Below are positions 1-9,136 of a stretch of 54,023 nt of DNA, one piece after another. Every line of letters starts with the position of its first letter. Positions within the stretch are counted from its first letter, which is position 1. Origin of the DNA: Xenococcaceae cyanobacterium MO_188.B29 (GTDB taxonomy: Bacteria; Cyanobacteriota; Cyanobacteriia; Cyanobacteriales; Xenococcaceae); assembly GCA_030065155.1 (NCBI GenBank), contig JASJDI010000005.1, positions 1 to 54,023 of the forward strand, in the 5' to 3' direction. A program made the position numbers and the translations under genes. Below the pieces are notes generated by a model, which searched no databases, had not been told where the DNA came from, and saw only the letters and a list, made by a program, of their open reading frames with translations.

Positions 1-1777
1 TACATTCTGCCGAACAAGTTCCTTGTTGCGCTCTTAATTCTGTTAAAGAAAGTTTAGCAAACATCCCATTCATTCCCCCAATAGGACACAAATAGCGACA
101 CCAAAATCTCCGCTCAAAAATTGCCGAAAAAATCATTGCACCTGCAGTAATTAATAATAATAAGCAGGCTGAAAGATAGGCTGTATTTTCTAAATTCCAC
201 AGTTCTTCCCACAATAAAATTAAGGTAAATAAACCAAATAGAAACCAACCTCCCCATTTATCCGCTTGTTGTCTGGGCCATTTTTTTAATTGACGAGGAA
301 ATAACCATAAAGAAAGTTTTTGGGTTACTTCTCCATAAATCATAAAAGGACAGACTGCACACCAAAGTCTACCCACAAAAGGAAATCCAATTAAAATTAG
401 AGGCCACCACCAAGCCCAAAAAAAATTCAGAGCAAAGTTTTCTTGTCTATTTTGTGGACCTAAAAATAAAACTAAAACAATAAAAGCAAAAAAAGCTAAA
501 GTAAAACCGTAGTTGATTCGATCTGGCCACCAATTACTACGAAGAAAATGACGCAAGTCACGATATTTATTTAATAAATTTAATCTAAATTGTTTTTTCT
601 TACTTTGAGAGGGCCAAATAACTTCTTCTGTAAGATCATTACAACCTTGTAATTGCACGATCGATCTGTCTACTAAATTTTCTAATTCTCGCAAATTATT
701 GGGGAAATCATAAGCTTGTAGTTTTCGTAGAGCTTCTGGTGTAATTCGAGATTTCTTAATACATTGGTTACGAGCAATAAGATTAATATGATAGTAAACT
801 AATTCTTCGATATCTTCTTTGCGGACTCTTAATGGTGGTACTTTAATTGAAGTGTCAACCAGCGATTTTATTTGAGGAATTGGTTTTTCTGTAATAATAA
901 TAATCCGAGCTTCAGCAATTTTTTCTTCTGCTGGATATTCTGTCGATCGACTAATAGTTTGATATTTATTGGTTTCTAGTAAATGAGCTATTGTTGGTAA
1001 AAGTTCTGAAGGTAAAAGATGAATATTATTAAAAATTAGAGTCCCTGTTCCTAAAGCTTCAATTAACCCTGGTTTCCCTCCTGCTCTCCCGAATAATTCT
1101 GCACCACTAGTTTGAATTTTGGCACAATCTAACTTAATAATAGGTTCGCGACGGTAATTAGAACCAAAATGAATTAAAGCAGCCAAATTATCTTTTTCTA
1201 AACCAGGTTCACCAAAAATAAGGACGGGTTTTCTATTATTTGCAGCTTCTTTTATTTGCGATCGCAGTCTAACCGCATATTTACTTTTACCAATAATTCC
1301 TCGTTTGGCTTTATTGACTAAATATGGTCTTAAAATTATTTGTTTTTCCTGTTCAAAATTTAGTTGCTCAGTTAATTCTTTAACTTCTTCTGCTAATTGT
1401 TGAGAGAAAGTTTGGTTGATTTCTGGATACTGACTACTTAATTCTTTGAATTGAGCATTTGTCATAAACCAGAACTTAGTTTCATGAATAGTTTTAACTG
1501 TATATTGACTTGTTTGCTCTAAAATCAAAGCATGTAAATTGAGAGTCGAACCTGGTAATAAACTTACAGTTTGTTTTTTACTTTTGCTCTCACTTTCTAC
1601 CTGACCTGACTGAAGAATATATAAACCTTCTACTTCTGTATTCTCAGTAATAAGTATTTGATTACCAGCAACAGTTTTTTCTTCTAGCTTAGGCGCGATC
1701 GCTGATAATACTTCTTCTGATAAAATATTCAGGGCAGTTCTTTCTTTTAAAAACGTTACTAAGTCAGGAAAAGCCAT
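1..1777 (-). CDS. cNMP-binding-like / degenerate NtrC-type AAA / membrane polyferredoxin fusion (partial)
   Basis: ATG at 1777 on the minus strand. The frame stays open to the window edge, so 592 residues are seen and the C-terminus is missing. Residues 1-125 look like a CRP-type cyclic-nucleotide-binding barrel. Residues 155-375 follow a sigma-54-activator AAA+ domain, ending in recognisable PPLRVRKEDI and NLRELENLV blocks. The Walker A site reads GEPGLEKD (189-196) instead of GESGTGKE, the Walker B site reads LIFNNI instead of LFLDEI, and the GAFTGA loop after AELFG is gone, so ATPase and sigma-54 contact are unlikely. Residues 420-570 hold transmembrane helices and two NapH/NosR-like CxxxCP motifs (WCAVCP 472-477, WCRYLCP 559-565). 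A further cysteine pair (CSAEC) begins at the edge. Inference: a membrane redox protein with a vestigial regulatory head. Its partner and electron donor are unknown. Confidence 0.85.
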   Translation of the reverse strand, partial: MAFPDLVTFLKERTALNILSEEVLSAIAPKLEEKTVAGNQILITENTEVEGLYILQSGQVESESKSKKQTVSLLPGSTLNLHALILEQTSQYTVKTIHETKFWFMTNAQFKELSSQYPEINQTFSQQLAEEVKELTEQLNFEQEKQIILRPYLVNKAKRGIIGKSKYAVRLRSQIKEAANNRKPVLIFGEPGLEKDNLAALIHFGSNYRREPIIKLDCAKIQTSGAELFGRAGGKPGLIEALGTGTLIFNNIHLLPSELLPTIAHLLETNKYQTISRSTEYPAEEKIAEARIIIITEKPIPQIKSLVDTSIKVPPLRVRKEDIEELVYYHINLIARNQCIKKSRITPEALRKLQAYDFPNNLRELENLVDRSIVQLQGCNDLTEEVIWPSQSKKKQFRLNLLNKYRDLRHFLRSNWWPDRINYGFTLAFFAFIVLVLFLGPQNRQENFALNFFWAWWWPLILIGFPFVGRLWCAVCPFMIYGEVTQKLSLWLFPRQLKKWPRQQADKWGGWFLFGLFTLILLWEELWNLENTAYLSACLLLLITAGAMIFSAIFERRFWCRYLCPIGGMNGMFAKLSLTELRAQQGTCSAEC

Positions 1778-1818
1778 AGAATTTTATAGTGATTTTACTT
1801 TAAGTGATGAGATTAATG

Positions 1819-1837
1819 TAGTAGTTAGTAGTTAGTA
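1819..1837. repeat. STRR heptamer array
   Basis: Tandem AGTAGTT/AGTTAGT units in the gap between the divergent genes at 1777 and 2126. The same heptamer recurs at 6286-6318. Confidence 0.6.
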
Positions 1838-1986
1838 CCCACGCTCTTAGGATGATTTATCTGCTTTGTCACCTTAGTACACAAGTTATTAGACAATACT
1901 TCATTCAATTGAAAAGGACTACCTATATTTTCTTTGGCTTTAATTCGAGAATTATCTGATATTTAAAAAAATTAATACAGAAAACA

Positions 1987-2073
1987 ATGATTGAGTTGAG
2001 TAGTTTACTGATCCCTTTATCTTTATTAAGTTTAATAATTTTAGCTGCTATCTTTTTTAGCAATGTTAAATAA
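1987..2073 (+). CDS. possible 28-residue single-span membrane peptide
   Basis: ATG to TAA encodes 28 residues. It has an acidic start (MIELSS), about 18 consecutive hydrophobic residues (LLIPLSLLSLIILAAIFF) and a short polar tail (SNVK). Size and layout resemble the tiny one-helix subunits of cyanobacterial photosynthetic and NDH complexes, but I cannot match it to PsbM, PsbX, PetL, PetM, PetN or Psb30. There is no clear Shine-Dalgarno sequence. It lies in a repeat-bearing gap, and an STRR-like stretch (2078-2106) follows. It may be a chance ORF. Confidence 0.3.
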   Translation: MIELSSLLIPLSLLSLIILAAIFFSNVK

Positions 2074-2125
2074 GTACCTGAACTACTGAACTTCTGTAAC
2101 TCCTGAAATCCCATATCCTAAACCT

Positions 2126-3223
2126 ATGCAAGAAATCCGTGGTGTTTGGATTCCTAACCGTCCTCATAGTCAAGTTTTTGAGTCCCAGCAAAACGTAGCT
2201 GAGGCGATGGAATTTTTGCAGAAGACGGGATTTAATCTGGTTTGTCCTGTAGTGTGGAATCGAGGATATACCCTGTTTCCCAGTCAGGTGATGAGTAATT
2301 ATTCCTTTCCTCTTATCGATCCTTTTTACGCTCACAAGCAACGAGATCCATTAGCAGAGATAATTAAAGAAGCTCATCAGCGAAATATAGCAGTTATTCC
2401 TTGGTTTGAATATGGATTTGCTGCTTCTCATTTAGCCAATGGTGGACATATCTTAGAAAAAAAACCTAATTGGGCAGCGATCGATCGTCAAGGTGAGATA
2501 GTAAAACAAGGTGGTTTAGTTTGGTTAAATGCTTTTGATCCAGAAGTACAGCAGTTTATCCTAGAATTAGTCTTAGAAGTAGCCACCAAATATGATGTAG
2601 AGGGAATACAAGGATGCGATCGCCTACCTGCCCTACCTATAGTGGGGGGATATGATCGTATTACTAGTCGGAAGTATCAAGAGGACTTTAGGACAAAACC
2701 ACCCCAAGACTTCAAAAATAAACGATGGGTAAAATGGCGTGCGGATATCTTAACTGATTTCTTAGCTCAATTGTATACTCAAGTAAAAATAGTCAATCCT
2801 AAGCTAATTATTTCCCTATCTCCTGCTGTATATCCTTTTTGTTTAAATAATTTACTCCAAGATACTAAAGCTTGGTTAACCAAAGGATTAGTTGATATTA
2901 TTCATCCTCAAATATATCGTTCTTCTTTTGCTGCTTATCGTCGGGAAGTCAAAAAAATTGAACAGACTTTTAGCCAAGATGTAATTACTAAATTTTCTCC
3001 TGGGATTGCATTCAAAGCTAATAACCAAGAATTGAGTCAGTCAGATTTGCTTAAGTGTATAAAATTAAACAAACATGTTAAATTTAGCGGACAAATACTA
3101 TTCCACTATGAAGGTTTATGTAAAAATAATAGGATGAATGCATTTTTTCTAGTTAAATCTGGAGGTTACAATCAATTCGCATTTTTTCCTGACAGTATTT
3201 ATAGCAATCCTGATAATAATTGA
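2126..3223 (+). CDS. GH10-like glycosyl hydrolase (GHL10/DUF187 family)
   Basis: 365 residues starting MQEIRGVWIPNRPHS, the usual opening of the cyanobacterial GHL10 (DUF187) TIM-barrel family. Conserved blocks are visible: an early GFN-VCPVVWNRGYTLFPS stretch, HQRNIAVIPWFEYGF (third strand), WLNAFDPEVQQFILELVLEVA, a YDVEGIQGCDRL core, and a late DIIHPQIYR segment. Family members are predicted retaining glycosidases acting on cell-wall or exopolysaccharide glycans; the substrate is not known here. No signal peptide is obvious, which would keep this member in the cytoplasm unless it is exported another way. It is monocistronic, with long gaps on both sides. Confidence 0.85.
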   Translation: MQEIRGVWIPNRPHSQVFESQQNVAEAMEFLQKTGFNLVCPVVWNRGYTLFPSQVMSNYSFPLIDPFYAHKQRDPLAEIIKEAHQRNIAVIPWFEYGFAASHLANGGHILEKKPNWAAIDRQGEIVKQGGLVWLNAFDPEVQQFILELVLEVATKYDVEGIQGCDRLPALPIVGGYDRITSRKYQEDFRTKPPQDFKNKRWVKWRADILTDFLAQLYTQVKIVNPKLIISLSPAVYPFCLNNLLQDTKAWLTKGLVDIIHPQIYRSSFAAYRREVKKIEQTFSQDVITKFSPGIAFKANNQELSQSDLLKCIKLNKHVKFSGQILFHYEGLCKNNRMNAFFLVKSGGYNQFAFFPDSIYSNPDNN

Positions 3224-3570
3224 GGATTATTCGTAAAAACTAATGAATAACAAAATATTAATGACTAAAGAAAAAAGACTTGGCAGTATTCGCAACTATA
3301 ATATCCTAACTATAGGATTGACAAGATTCTCTTTAGGCAAATGTTATTAAAATCTAAATTAAGGGAACTATAAAATTATCAAGAAACATTATCCCTAAAA
3401 ACTTAATCACTACTTCATGACATAAGATAGGAAAAAAGATTTTCCCCAATTTATTTCTGTACTTAAATTCCTGGGCTAATTTGATTTATATCAATAAAAT
3501 AGCCTTAAAATTTTAGGATTTTATGTTGTTCTTATTTTACTAAACTGTACTTATATAGCATTATAAATTA
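3224..3570. other. AT-rich intergenic gap, nothing recognised
   Basis: About 350 bases between the GHL10 gene and sppA. It carries short AT-rich direct repeats but no ORF above about 35 codons, no strong hairpin and no clear promoter. It presumably contains the sppA promoter. Confidence 0.4.
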
Positions 3571-5379
3571 ATGGGTCAATTTATAAAACAAACATTTGCT
3601 AGTTTAATTGGTAGCTTAACTGGGCTATTTCTATTTTGCGCGATCGGCACTAGTAGTCTTGTTTTTTTATTCTTTTCAACAACTTCTCAGCAACAAGAAC
3701 CAACAGTTCAAGAAAAATCAATTCTTACATTCGATCTCTCTACTGAAATTGCCGATTCTCAACCCCCTGCCAATATTGCTCAAGCTATCTCTGGCGGAAA
3801 TACTAATACCATGACTTTAAGACAAGTTCTCAATGCTCTTGACAAAGCAGCAGAAGATGAACACATAGTTGGTATATTTCTAGACGGCAGAAAAGGAGTT
3901 GGTAGTAGCGGTTATGCAAATTTGGCAGAAGTACGCAACGCCTTAGATCGTTTTCAGGCAAAAGGGAAAAAAGTGATTGCCTACGATGTCAATTGGAGTG
4001 AGAGAGAATACTATTTATCTTCTATTGCCGATGAAGTAATTATTAATCCCATGGGAGTCATGGAAATAAATGGTTTAAGTTCTCAACAAATCTTTTTTCA
4101 GGGAGCTTTAGAAAAGTATGGTATTGGTGTACAAGTAATTCGTGTCGGTAGCTATAAATCTGCTGTTGAACCTTACACCCGAAAAAATCTTAGTTCAGAA
4201 AATCGTCAGCAAACCCAAGCTTTATTAACTGATTTGTGGTCTAAATTTCTTTCTACAGTAGGAGAAAGTCGTCAATTGTCTGCCCAGGATTTGCAAAAAA
4301 TTGCTGATGAAAAAGGTTTTGTTCGTCCTCAATATGCCCTTAAAGCAGGTTTAGTCGATCGAGTAGCCTACTTTGATAAAGCGATCGCCAGTCTCAAAGA
4401 ATTAACTGGACAAAAAGCTGGAGAAGAAAATGAGTCTGTTAGGCAAATTGCTCTCAATACCTATGCTAGTAATACTATCACTGAAGATTCCAGCCTAGAA
4501 AAAGTTGATCGCAAAATCGCTGTTGTCTATGCAGAAGGTTCAATAGTTGGTGGCAAAGGCAATATTCAAGAAATTGGTAGCGATCGCTTTGCCAAAGAAT
4601 TTCGTCAACTAAGAGAAGACGATAGTGTTAAAGCAGTTGTGTTGAGAGTTAATAGTCCAGGAGGTAGTGCTACTGCTTCTGAAGTTATTTTGCGAGAAAT
4701 ATTACTAACTCGCAAGCATAAACCTGTCATTGTTTCTATGGGGAATATTGCTGCTTCTGGTGGTTATTGGATTTCTGCTGGTGCAGATCGTATTTTTGCT
4801 GAAGAAAATACGATTACTGGTTCAATTGGTGTATTTGGACTACTAACTAATATTCAAGAGATTGGTGAAAATCACGGTGTAACTTGGGATGTCGTCAAAA
4901 CTGGACGTTTTGCTGATATCGGTTCTACTGTTCGTCCCAAAACAGCAGAAGAGTTAGCAATTTACCAAAAATCTGTCACTAATACTTACAATCTCTTTCT
5001 CAATAAAGTTGCTCAATATCGCAATCTTCCTCGTAAGAAAGTAGATGAAATTGCTCAAGGCAGAATTTGGTCTGGGAAAGAAGCCTATAAAATAGGATTA
5101 GTCGATCAGATTGGTGGATTAGAAGCTGCGATCGCTTATGCAGCGGAAACAGCCAAATTAGGAAAAAACTGGCAATTAGAAGAATATCCGCAACAGCGTA
5201 GTTTTGAAGCCGAAATTCTAGATAGATTGATGAAAATAGAAGCTCTAGAGCAAACAGCTTCTGTCGATCCTTTGACTGTAGAATTACTTAAGTTTAAATC
5301 TAATTTAACTATTTTCCAAAGCTTAAACGATCCTCAAGGTGTTTATGCCCGTCTGCCTTTTAGTTTAGATATAGATTAA
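3571..5379 (+). CDS. sppA: signal peptide peptidase SppA, long (67K) type
   Basis: 602 residues with one N-terminal membrane helix (about 8-32), then the two tandem ClpP-like halves of the long SppA family (MEROPS S49). It cleaves leftover signal peptides in the plane of the membrane. The catalytic dyad is visible: Lys196 in GSYKSAVEPYTR and Ser396 in AASGGYW. Their 200-residue spacing equals that of E. coli K209/S409. The SIGVFG block follows. Cyanobacteria usually carry this long form (SppA1) alongside a short one; Synechocystis SppA1 has been linked to phycobilisome breakdown. The gene stands alone. The next gene converges from the other strand 19 bases away, and I see no strong terminator between them. 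Confidence 0.95.
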   Translation: MGQFIKQTFASLIGSLTGLFLFCAIGTSSLVFLFFSTTSQQQEPTVQEKSILTFDLSTEIADSQPPANIAQAISGGNTNTMTLRQVLNALDKAAEDEHIVGIFLDGRKGVGSSGYANLAEVRNALDRFQAKGKKVIAYDVNWSEREYYLSSIADEVIINPMGVMEINGLSSQQIFFQGALEKYGIGVQVIRVGSYKSAVEPYTRKNLSSENRQQTQALLTDLWSKFLSTVGESRQLSAQDLQKIADEKGFVRPQYALKAGLVDRVAYFDKAIASLKELTGQKAGEENESVRQIALNTYASNTITEDSSLEKVDRKIAVVYAEGSIVGGKGNIQEIGSDRFAKEFRQLREDDSVKAVVLRVNSPGGSATASEVILREILLTRKHKPVIVSMGNIAASGGYWISAGADRIFAEENTITGSIGVFGLLTNIQEIGENHGVTWDVVKTGRFADIGSTVRPKTAEELAIYQKSVTNTYNLFLNKVAQYRNLPRKKVDEIAQGRIWSGKEAYKIGLVDQIGGLEAAIAYAAETAKLGKNWQLEEYPQQRSFEAEILDRLMKIEALEQTASVDPLTVELLKFKSNLTIFQSLNDPQGVYARLPFSLDID

Positions 5380-5398
5380 ACAATCAAAAATAGTTTTT

Positions 5399-5848
5399 CT
5401 AGCGGGGTAACACGGAAACTTCTAGCCAATTATCCACAAAAACTTGAATCGTTTTTTTTAAGTTTGCCAAATCCGTGGGTTTAAGCATATAGCCGTTTGC
5501 CCCATATTCATAGCAACAATTTATATCTTGAGGATCGGAAGAAGTAGTGAAAACTACGATTGGAATAGTTTTTAATCTCTCGTCTTGCTTAACTTTTTTG
5601 AGTACTTCTTTTCCATCTGTTCCTGGTAAATGAAGATCTAGTAAAATTACCGCGGGACGAGGAACAAAAGTAGAGTCATAATCTCCTTGAGAATAAAGAA
5701 AGTTGATCGCCTCATCTCCATCCGTACACCGATAGACAGGGTTATTAATAGCAAGCTTCGTGAGAATTTTCCGCAAAAAAACGAAATCTTGATCGCTGTC
5801 TTCAACAACCAAAAGAGGTTTATTTGGATTAGTTAAGGTTGGCTGCAT
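5399..5848 (-). CDS. single-domain response regulator, Rcp1-like
   Basis: 149 residues with only a CheY-type receiver domain. The phospho-acceptor is Asp71 (VILLDLHLPG), the acidic pocket is E16-D17, the conserved Thr is in VVFTTSS, and Lys123 is in MLKP. The long insertion around residues 52-66 (SQGDYDST) and the LHLPGTDG motif are typical of the Rcp1 class, the partners of cyanobacterial phytochromes and of bacteriophytochrome-like histidine kinases. It has no output domain, so it acts by protein contact or phosphorelay. No kinase gene is adjacent, so its partner must be encoded elsewhere. Confidence 0.9.
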   Translation of the reverse strand: MQPTLTNPNKPLLVVEDSDQDFVFLRKILTKLAINNPVYRCTDGDEAINFLYSQGDYDSTFVPRPAVILLDLHLPGTDGKEVLKKVKQDERLKTIPIVVFTTSSDPQDINCCYEYGANGYMLKPTDLANLKKTIQVFVDNWLEVSVLPR

Positions 5849-5956
5849 AGATTTTAGTTGAGATTTACTGTCGAGTACAAAGTCCCAGAAAAATACTCTT
5901 GGATTTTTTAACTTCCCCGAACATAAAAGTAAAAATATTGGCTTAAGTTTGCTTTT

Positions 5957-6007
5957 CGGTTTCCTTTTTTCACGAAGTCGGAGGAAGCCCCGTCGTTGTA
6001 CGGCGCA
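5957..6007. repeat. GC-rich hairpin-repeat fragment
   Basis: A short GC-rich island (GTCGGAGGAAGCCCCGTCG core) in an AT-rich gap. It resembles the hairpin family at 12519-12562 but has lost the complementary arm, so it is probably a decayed copy. Confidence 0.4.
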
Positions 6008-6236
6008 ATCTCTCTGACTTTTGAGTTAAAGTTCAACGAAAACCTAACCACAGTATATTGCTTTTTCTTAAGATTTGCTTTATATTTCCTTCATTTGTCC
6101 TCCCCAAATCTATCTCCTTCGGAAATTACTCACAACGTTTCACCCAATTCTATGCAAAACATAACTTTTAGTAACAAAGGTTTACATTACTTAGTATTGA
6201 CTCTGTATTTTCTGGGGTAGAAAAACTAACTAGGGA

Positions 6237-6318
6237 AGTCAGGAGTTCAGGAGTTCAGAAGTCAGGAGTCAGGAGTCACAAGCAAAACTAACTACTAACT
6301 ACTAACTACTAACTACTT
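6237..6318. repeat. two adjoining STRR heptamer arrays
   Basis: First CAGGAGTT-like units (6237-6277), then five ACTAACT-type units (6286-6318). The second array runs into the last codons of the minus-strand gene ending at 6313, whose TAG stop is made from a repeat unit. Confidence 0.8.
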
Positions 6319-7935
6319 ATTACCTGGTTGCAATTCTTCCAGAATAGTGAACTGTACATGATTAATTGCCAACTCACCGATCGAAACAGTTTCTTTAGGT
6401 ACGAGTTTACCTTCGCTAGTGAGAGTTTCAAAAGAAATGCCTTTAGCCATTTCTGCATGGTACCAGGCTAAACCCATAAAAAAGCGAGTAGGATAAGGAC
6501 CACCTTCAATTACATCATCAGGATTAGATTCCATAGGTAGCCAGCCAAAACCCGGTAAATAAAATTCCATCCAAACGTGGTTAAAATCTGGGAACAGAGG
6601 AATATTTTTTTGTTGAGGATAAGGAGGGCATTTATAACGTCCCACAGTACGACAAGCAATACCATTAAGTCGACACAAAGCTAAAAGTAAGCCTAAATAT
6701 TCACCACAAGAACCTACACCTCTTTTGAGAACAAGATCGGGAGTGTCTATTTGCGGTTTGATGCCATAAGAAAGTCGATCGTAAACATAATTACGAATAC
6801 TATAGAGTTTACGTAGTAAATTTGTTTCCCTACCTACAGCGTCTTCTGCAGCACGACGAATAACATCAGTATCCATCGCTAAATTGTCGTTATCAACTAA
6901 ATATTGAGCTTTAAAATCCTCTGGTATTTCAGGTAAATTTTCACAATCTCGTGGTTTTATTTGATATTTAATACTCCAGACTTCTAATAAAGCTTTCCAG
7001 CCAAAAATGTAGCGTTTATCGTGATTTAGTTCCTCAAACCTAAAAACAGCTATTTTTTGCCCATTTTGAACTTCTTCCCTAAAAGGGATACCGATCGCCT
7101 CAACTTTTCTAATTTTTTGACGATCGGTTTCTGCGGGTAGGGCAATGCGCCACTCGATATCTTTTAATTCTATAGAGGAAAGGGGGAAAAGTTCCTCTGT
7201 ATAAGACATTTCTACTAAATAACCGTTAGAGAGGGCATAGTTCTCGTCAGTATAATAGTGAAAGTAGAGAGGATGAATAAAAGTACGATCGCGGTATTGT
7301 AATTCGTGATTAGGTTCAGCGTTAGGATTATCTCGGATATAAACTTCGCGATCTGCATAGGCAATATAGAGAGTATCTTGGTGAAAAGTTAAACCTGTAG
7401 GGGACTCAAACGGAGTTAAGACACTAAAAATAACTTTTCCTGTGGCGCGATCGAGACAGTATACTGTTTGTTCTATGATATCTGTCAGCCAAATTTCTTC
7501 TTCTCTAACTGTAATATTCTCAATGCCTATACCAGGAGCATAAAAGTAAGTAATTTTTTGCCCTGTATCACGATTATGTACAAGAATGTCTCCTGTTTTC
7601 TGACAAGTAAGATAAATAGTAGATTCCCACACAGCTATACCATTAGCCGGATAAGCTAAACGGATAAACAGTTGTGGTTCTAGCTTATGGTCTTCAAGAG
7701 AGCAAAAATAAACATTTTCCTCGACGGTAAACCATAGAGTATTATCTACAATAGCTAATCCTGTAGCCCCGACAAAATCCGACCAATTGTGAGAATTTAG
7801 AATAGTAGTATTGTCCGTAAGGGGATCGATTTTTAGTAGATAGCCATTGCGGGAATCGATCGCCCACAAACATTCTTCTCGAAAAGCAATACCATAAACA
7901 GAACAGGCAGCAATTGGTCTAATGGTTCTAGCCAT
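6313..7935 (-). CDS. beta-propeller-like / transglutaminase-like fusion protein
   Basis: 540 residues. The first 240 or so look like a repeat propeller (recurring patterns such as ECLWAIDSRNGYLLKID, NTLWFTVEENVYFCS, STIYLTCQKTGDIL, EEIWLTDIIEQTVYCLD). Residues about 370-480 form a transglutaminase-like cysteine-protease fold. The triad is complete: Cys410 in GSCGEY, His453 in NHVWMEF and Asp473 in ESNPDD. Such domains usually act as proteases, amidases or transglutaminases; the substrate is unknown. No signal peptide is visible. The gene ends inside an STRR array, so its extreme C-terminus may vary between strains. Confidence 0.8.
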   Translation of the reverse strand: MARTIRPIAACSVYGIAFREECLWAIDSRNGYLLKIDPLTDNTTILNSHNWSDFVGATGLAIVDNTLWFTVEENVYFCSLEDHKLEPQLFIRLAYPANGIAVWESTIYLTCQKTGDILVHNRDTGQKITYFYAPGIGIENITVREEEIWLTDIIEQTVYCLDRATGKVIFSVLTPFESPTGLTFHQDTLYIAYADREVYIRDNPNAEPNHELQYRDRTFIHPLYFHYYTDENYALSNGYLVEMSYTEELFPLSSIELKDIEWRIALPAETDRQKIRKVEAIGIPFREEVQNGQKIAVFRFEELNHDKRYIFGWKALLEVWSIKYQIKPRDCENLPEIPEDFKAQYLVDNDNLAMDTDVIRRAAEDAVGRETNLLRKLYSIRNYVYDRLSYGIKPQIDTPDLVLKRGVGSCGEYLGLLLALCRLNGIACRTVGRYKCPPYPQQKNIPLFPDFNHVWMEFYLPGFGWLPMESNPDDVIEGGPYPTRFFMGLAWYHAEMAKGISFETLTSEGKLVPKETVSIGELAINHVQFTILEELQPGNK

Positions 7936-7982
7936 ATTAGCAAGAAATAACTATTGTAGAAATATAATATTTTGACAGAACT

Positions 7983-8030
7983 GATTCGGGAGGTCAACAT
8001 TGTGAGGAAACCTCACTGGTTAGCCCTCAG
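7983..8030. repeat. 48-bp structured palindromic repeat, copy 1
   Basis: Central perfect hairpin GTGAGG-AAA-CCTCAC (8002-8016), nested inside short pairs GGG/CCC and CTGA/TCAG. It has the same length and flanks as 12248-12295, whose hairpin arms and loop differ. Confidence 0.75.
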
Positions 8031-8036
8031 ATAATA

Positions 8037-8053
8037 GTTAACTGTTAACTGTT
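8037..8053. repeat. STRR array (AACTGTT)
   Basis: About two and a half heptamers directly after the 48-bp palindrome. They abut the 3' end of the hydrolase gene. Confidence 0.5.
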
Positions 8054-8953
8054 ATCTGAAAAATGTGATTCAATCCATTCCTGTAAGATAGGGTTCACTA
8101 TTTCTGGTGCTTCATCTTGAGGACAATGACCTAAACCTTCTAAGGGAATAAACTTTTCTACTGTCGGCAAATTAGCTAGTTCTTTACCCATAGCTACTGG
8201 TTCCCAGGGATCTTCTGTTCCCCACAGAAGTATAGTCGGGCAACTAAGAAGGGGTAATAAATCTTCTGGTAGAGGACCTTGAGAATAGCGAGTAAAAGCT
8301 AAAAACACATCAGCAGCACCACTGTCTGCTGCTGGTTTCATGAGAATATCGACTAATTCATCAGTCACAGCTTGAGAACGTCGATAAGCTTGTAATAAAA
8401 TTTTGCGAACTACTTTGGGTTTGGCTAACTGCTGAAAAAAGAAATTACCAATAAGTTTGTTTTTTAAAATTTGTTGAACAATAGGCGCACCCATTCGTCG
8501 ATACCAGGGTAATTCTGCTTGTTTTCTTTCGTGTAATAGTCTTAGAGAACAATTAATTGCTGCTACTCCTAAAACCATTTCGGGGTAGTCAACAGCTGTT
8601 TGCATAACTGCTACACAGCCAATGGAGTTTCCTACCAAAAAAGCTGGACTACCAACTACTTCACGACAAAAATCTGCTACTTGCTCTCCCCAAGTCTCAA
8701 AAGTATACTCTATTTCTTCTCCTGGAGTGGGTTTAGCTGAACCACCGAAACCAATCAGATCGATCGCATAACAACGGCAAGATTGACCCAAGACTGGTAA
8801 ATTCTTGCGCCAATGACCCCAAGAAGCACCAAAACCATGAACCAAAATAACTGCAGCACCAGTTTCTCCACAGCTTTGATAAGTAATCGGAAAACCTCGC
8901 CAATTCCAAGTTTGGGGACTAGTAAAAGTATCGATCGCAGAAACAGATGACAT
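8045..8953 (-). CDS. alpha/beta-fold hydrolase
   Basis: 302 residues with a full alpha/beta-hydrolase layout: oxyanion motif HGFGASWGHW (39-48), nucleophile Ser110 in GNSIGC, acid Asp248 in GTEDPW, and base His276 in GLGHCPQDE. The HGFGAS-HW and GFG-SAKP signatures are typical of a plant/cyanobacterial family that includes pheophytinase-like enzymes. The substrate cannot be told from sequence. A paralogue with the same signatures lies at 39742-40629. The gene is monocistronic and its 3' end overlaps an STRR repeat. Confidence 0.85.
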   Translation of the reverse strand: MSSVSAIDTFTSPQTWNWRGFPITYQSCGETGAAVILVHGFGASWGHWRKNLPVLGQSCRCYAIDLIGFGGSAKPTPGEEIEYTFETWGEQVADFCREVVGSPAFLVGNSIGCVAVMQTAVDYPEMVLGVAAINCSLRLLHERKQAELPWYRRMGAPIVQQILKNKLIGNFFFQQLAKPKVVRKILLQAYRRSQAVTDELVDILMKPAADSGAADVFLAFTRYSQGPLPEDLLPLLSCPTILLWGTEDPWEPVAMGKELANLPTVEKFIPLEGLGHCPQDEAPEIVNPILQEWIESHFSDNS

Positions 8954-9136
8954 AGCTACAAGGTTAATTTATATTAATTTATGTTTATTTTTATTATGGT
9001 CACAAATCAGCTTTAATAAAAGCTGTTGCCTCTGGGCTAGACCAGTTAACCTTTTGAGAGAGAAAGATAATAGCTATGTAATAATCGATACTCACTTTAA
9101 AAAGTCTGAGAACTTTACTACAGATAAAAGGTATAA

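Noticed and set aside
1..1777. working sigma-54 activator
   Set aside because: Walker A, Walker B and the GAFTGA loop are all lost, and cyanobacteria lack sigma-54.
5996..6220. 74-codon plus-strand ORF
   Set aside because: It begins in a decayed GC-rich repeat, has no ribosome site and shows no domain or sensible composition.
6237..6318. CRISPR array
   Set aside because: Direct repeats are 7-8 bases without spacers; they are STRR units.
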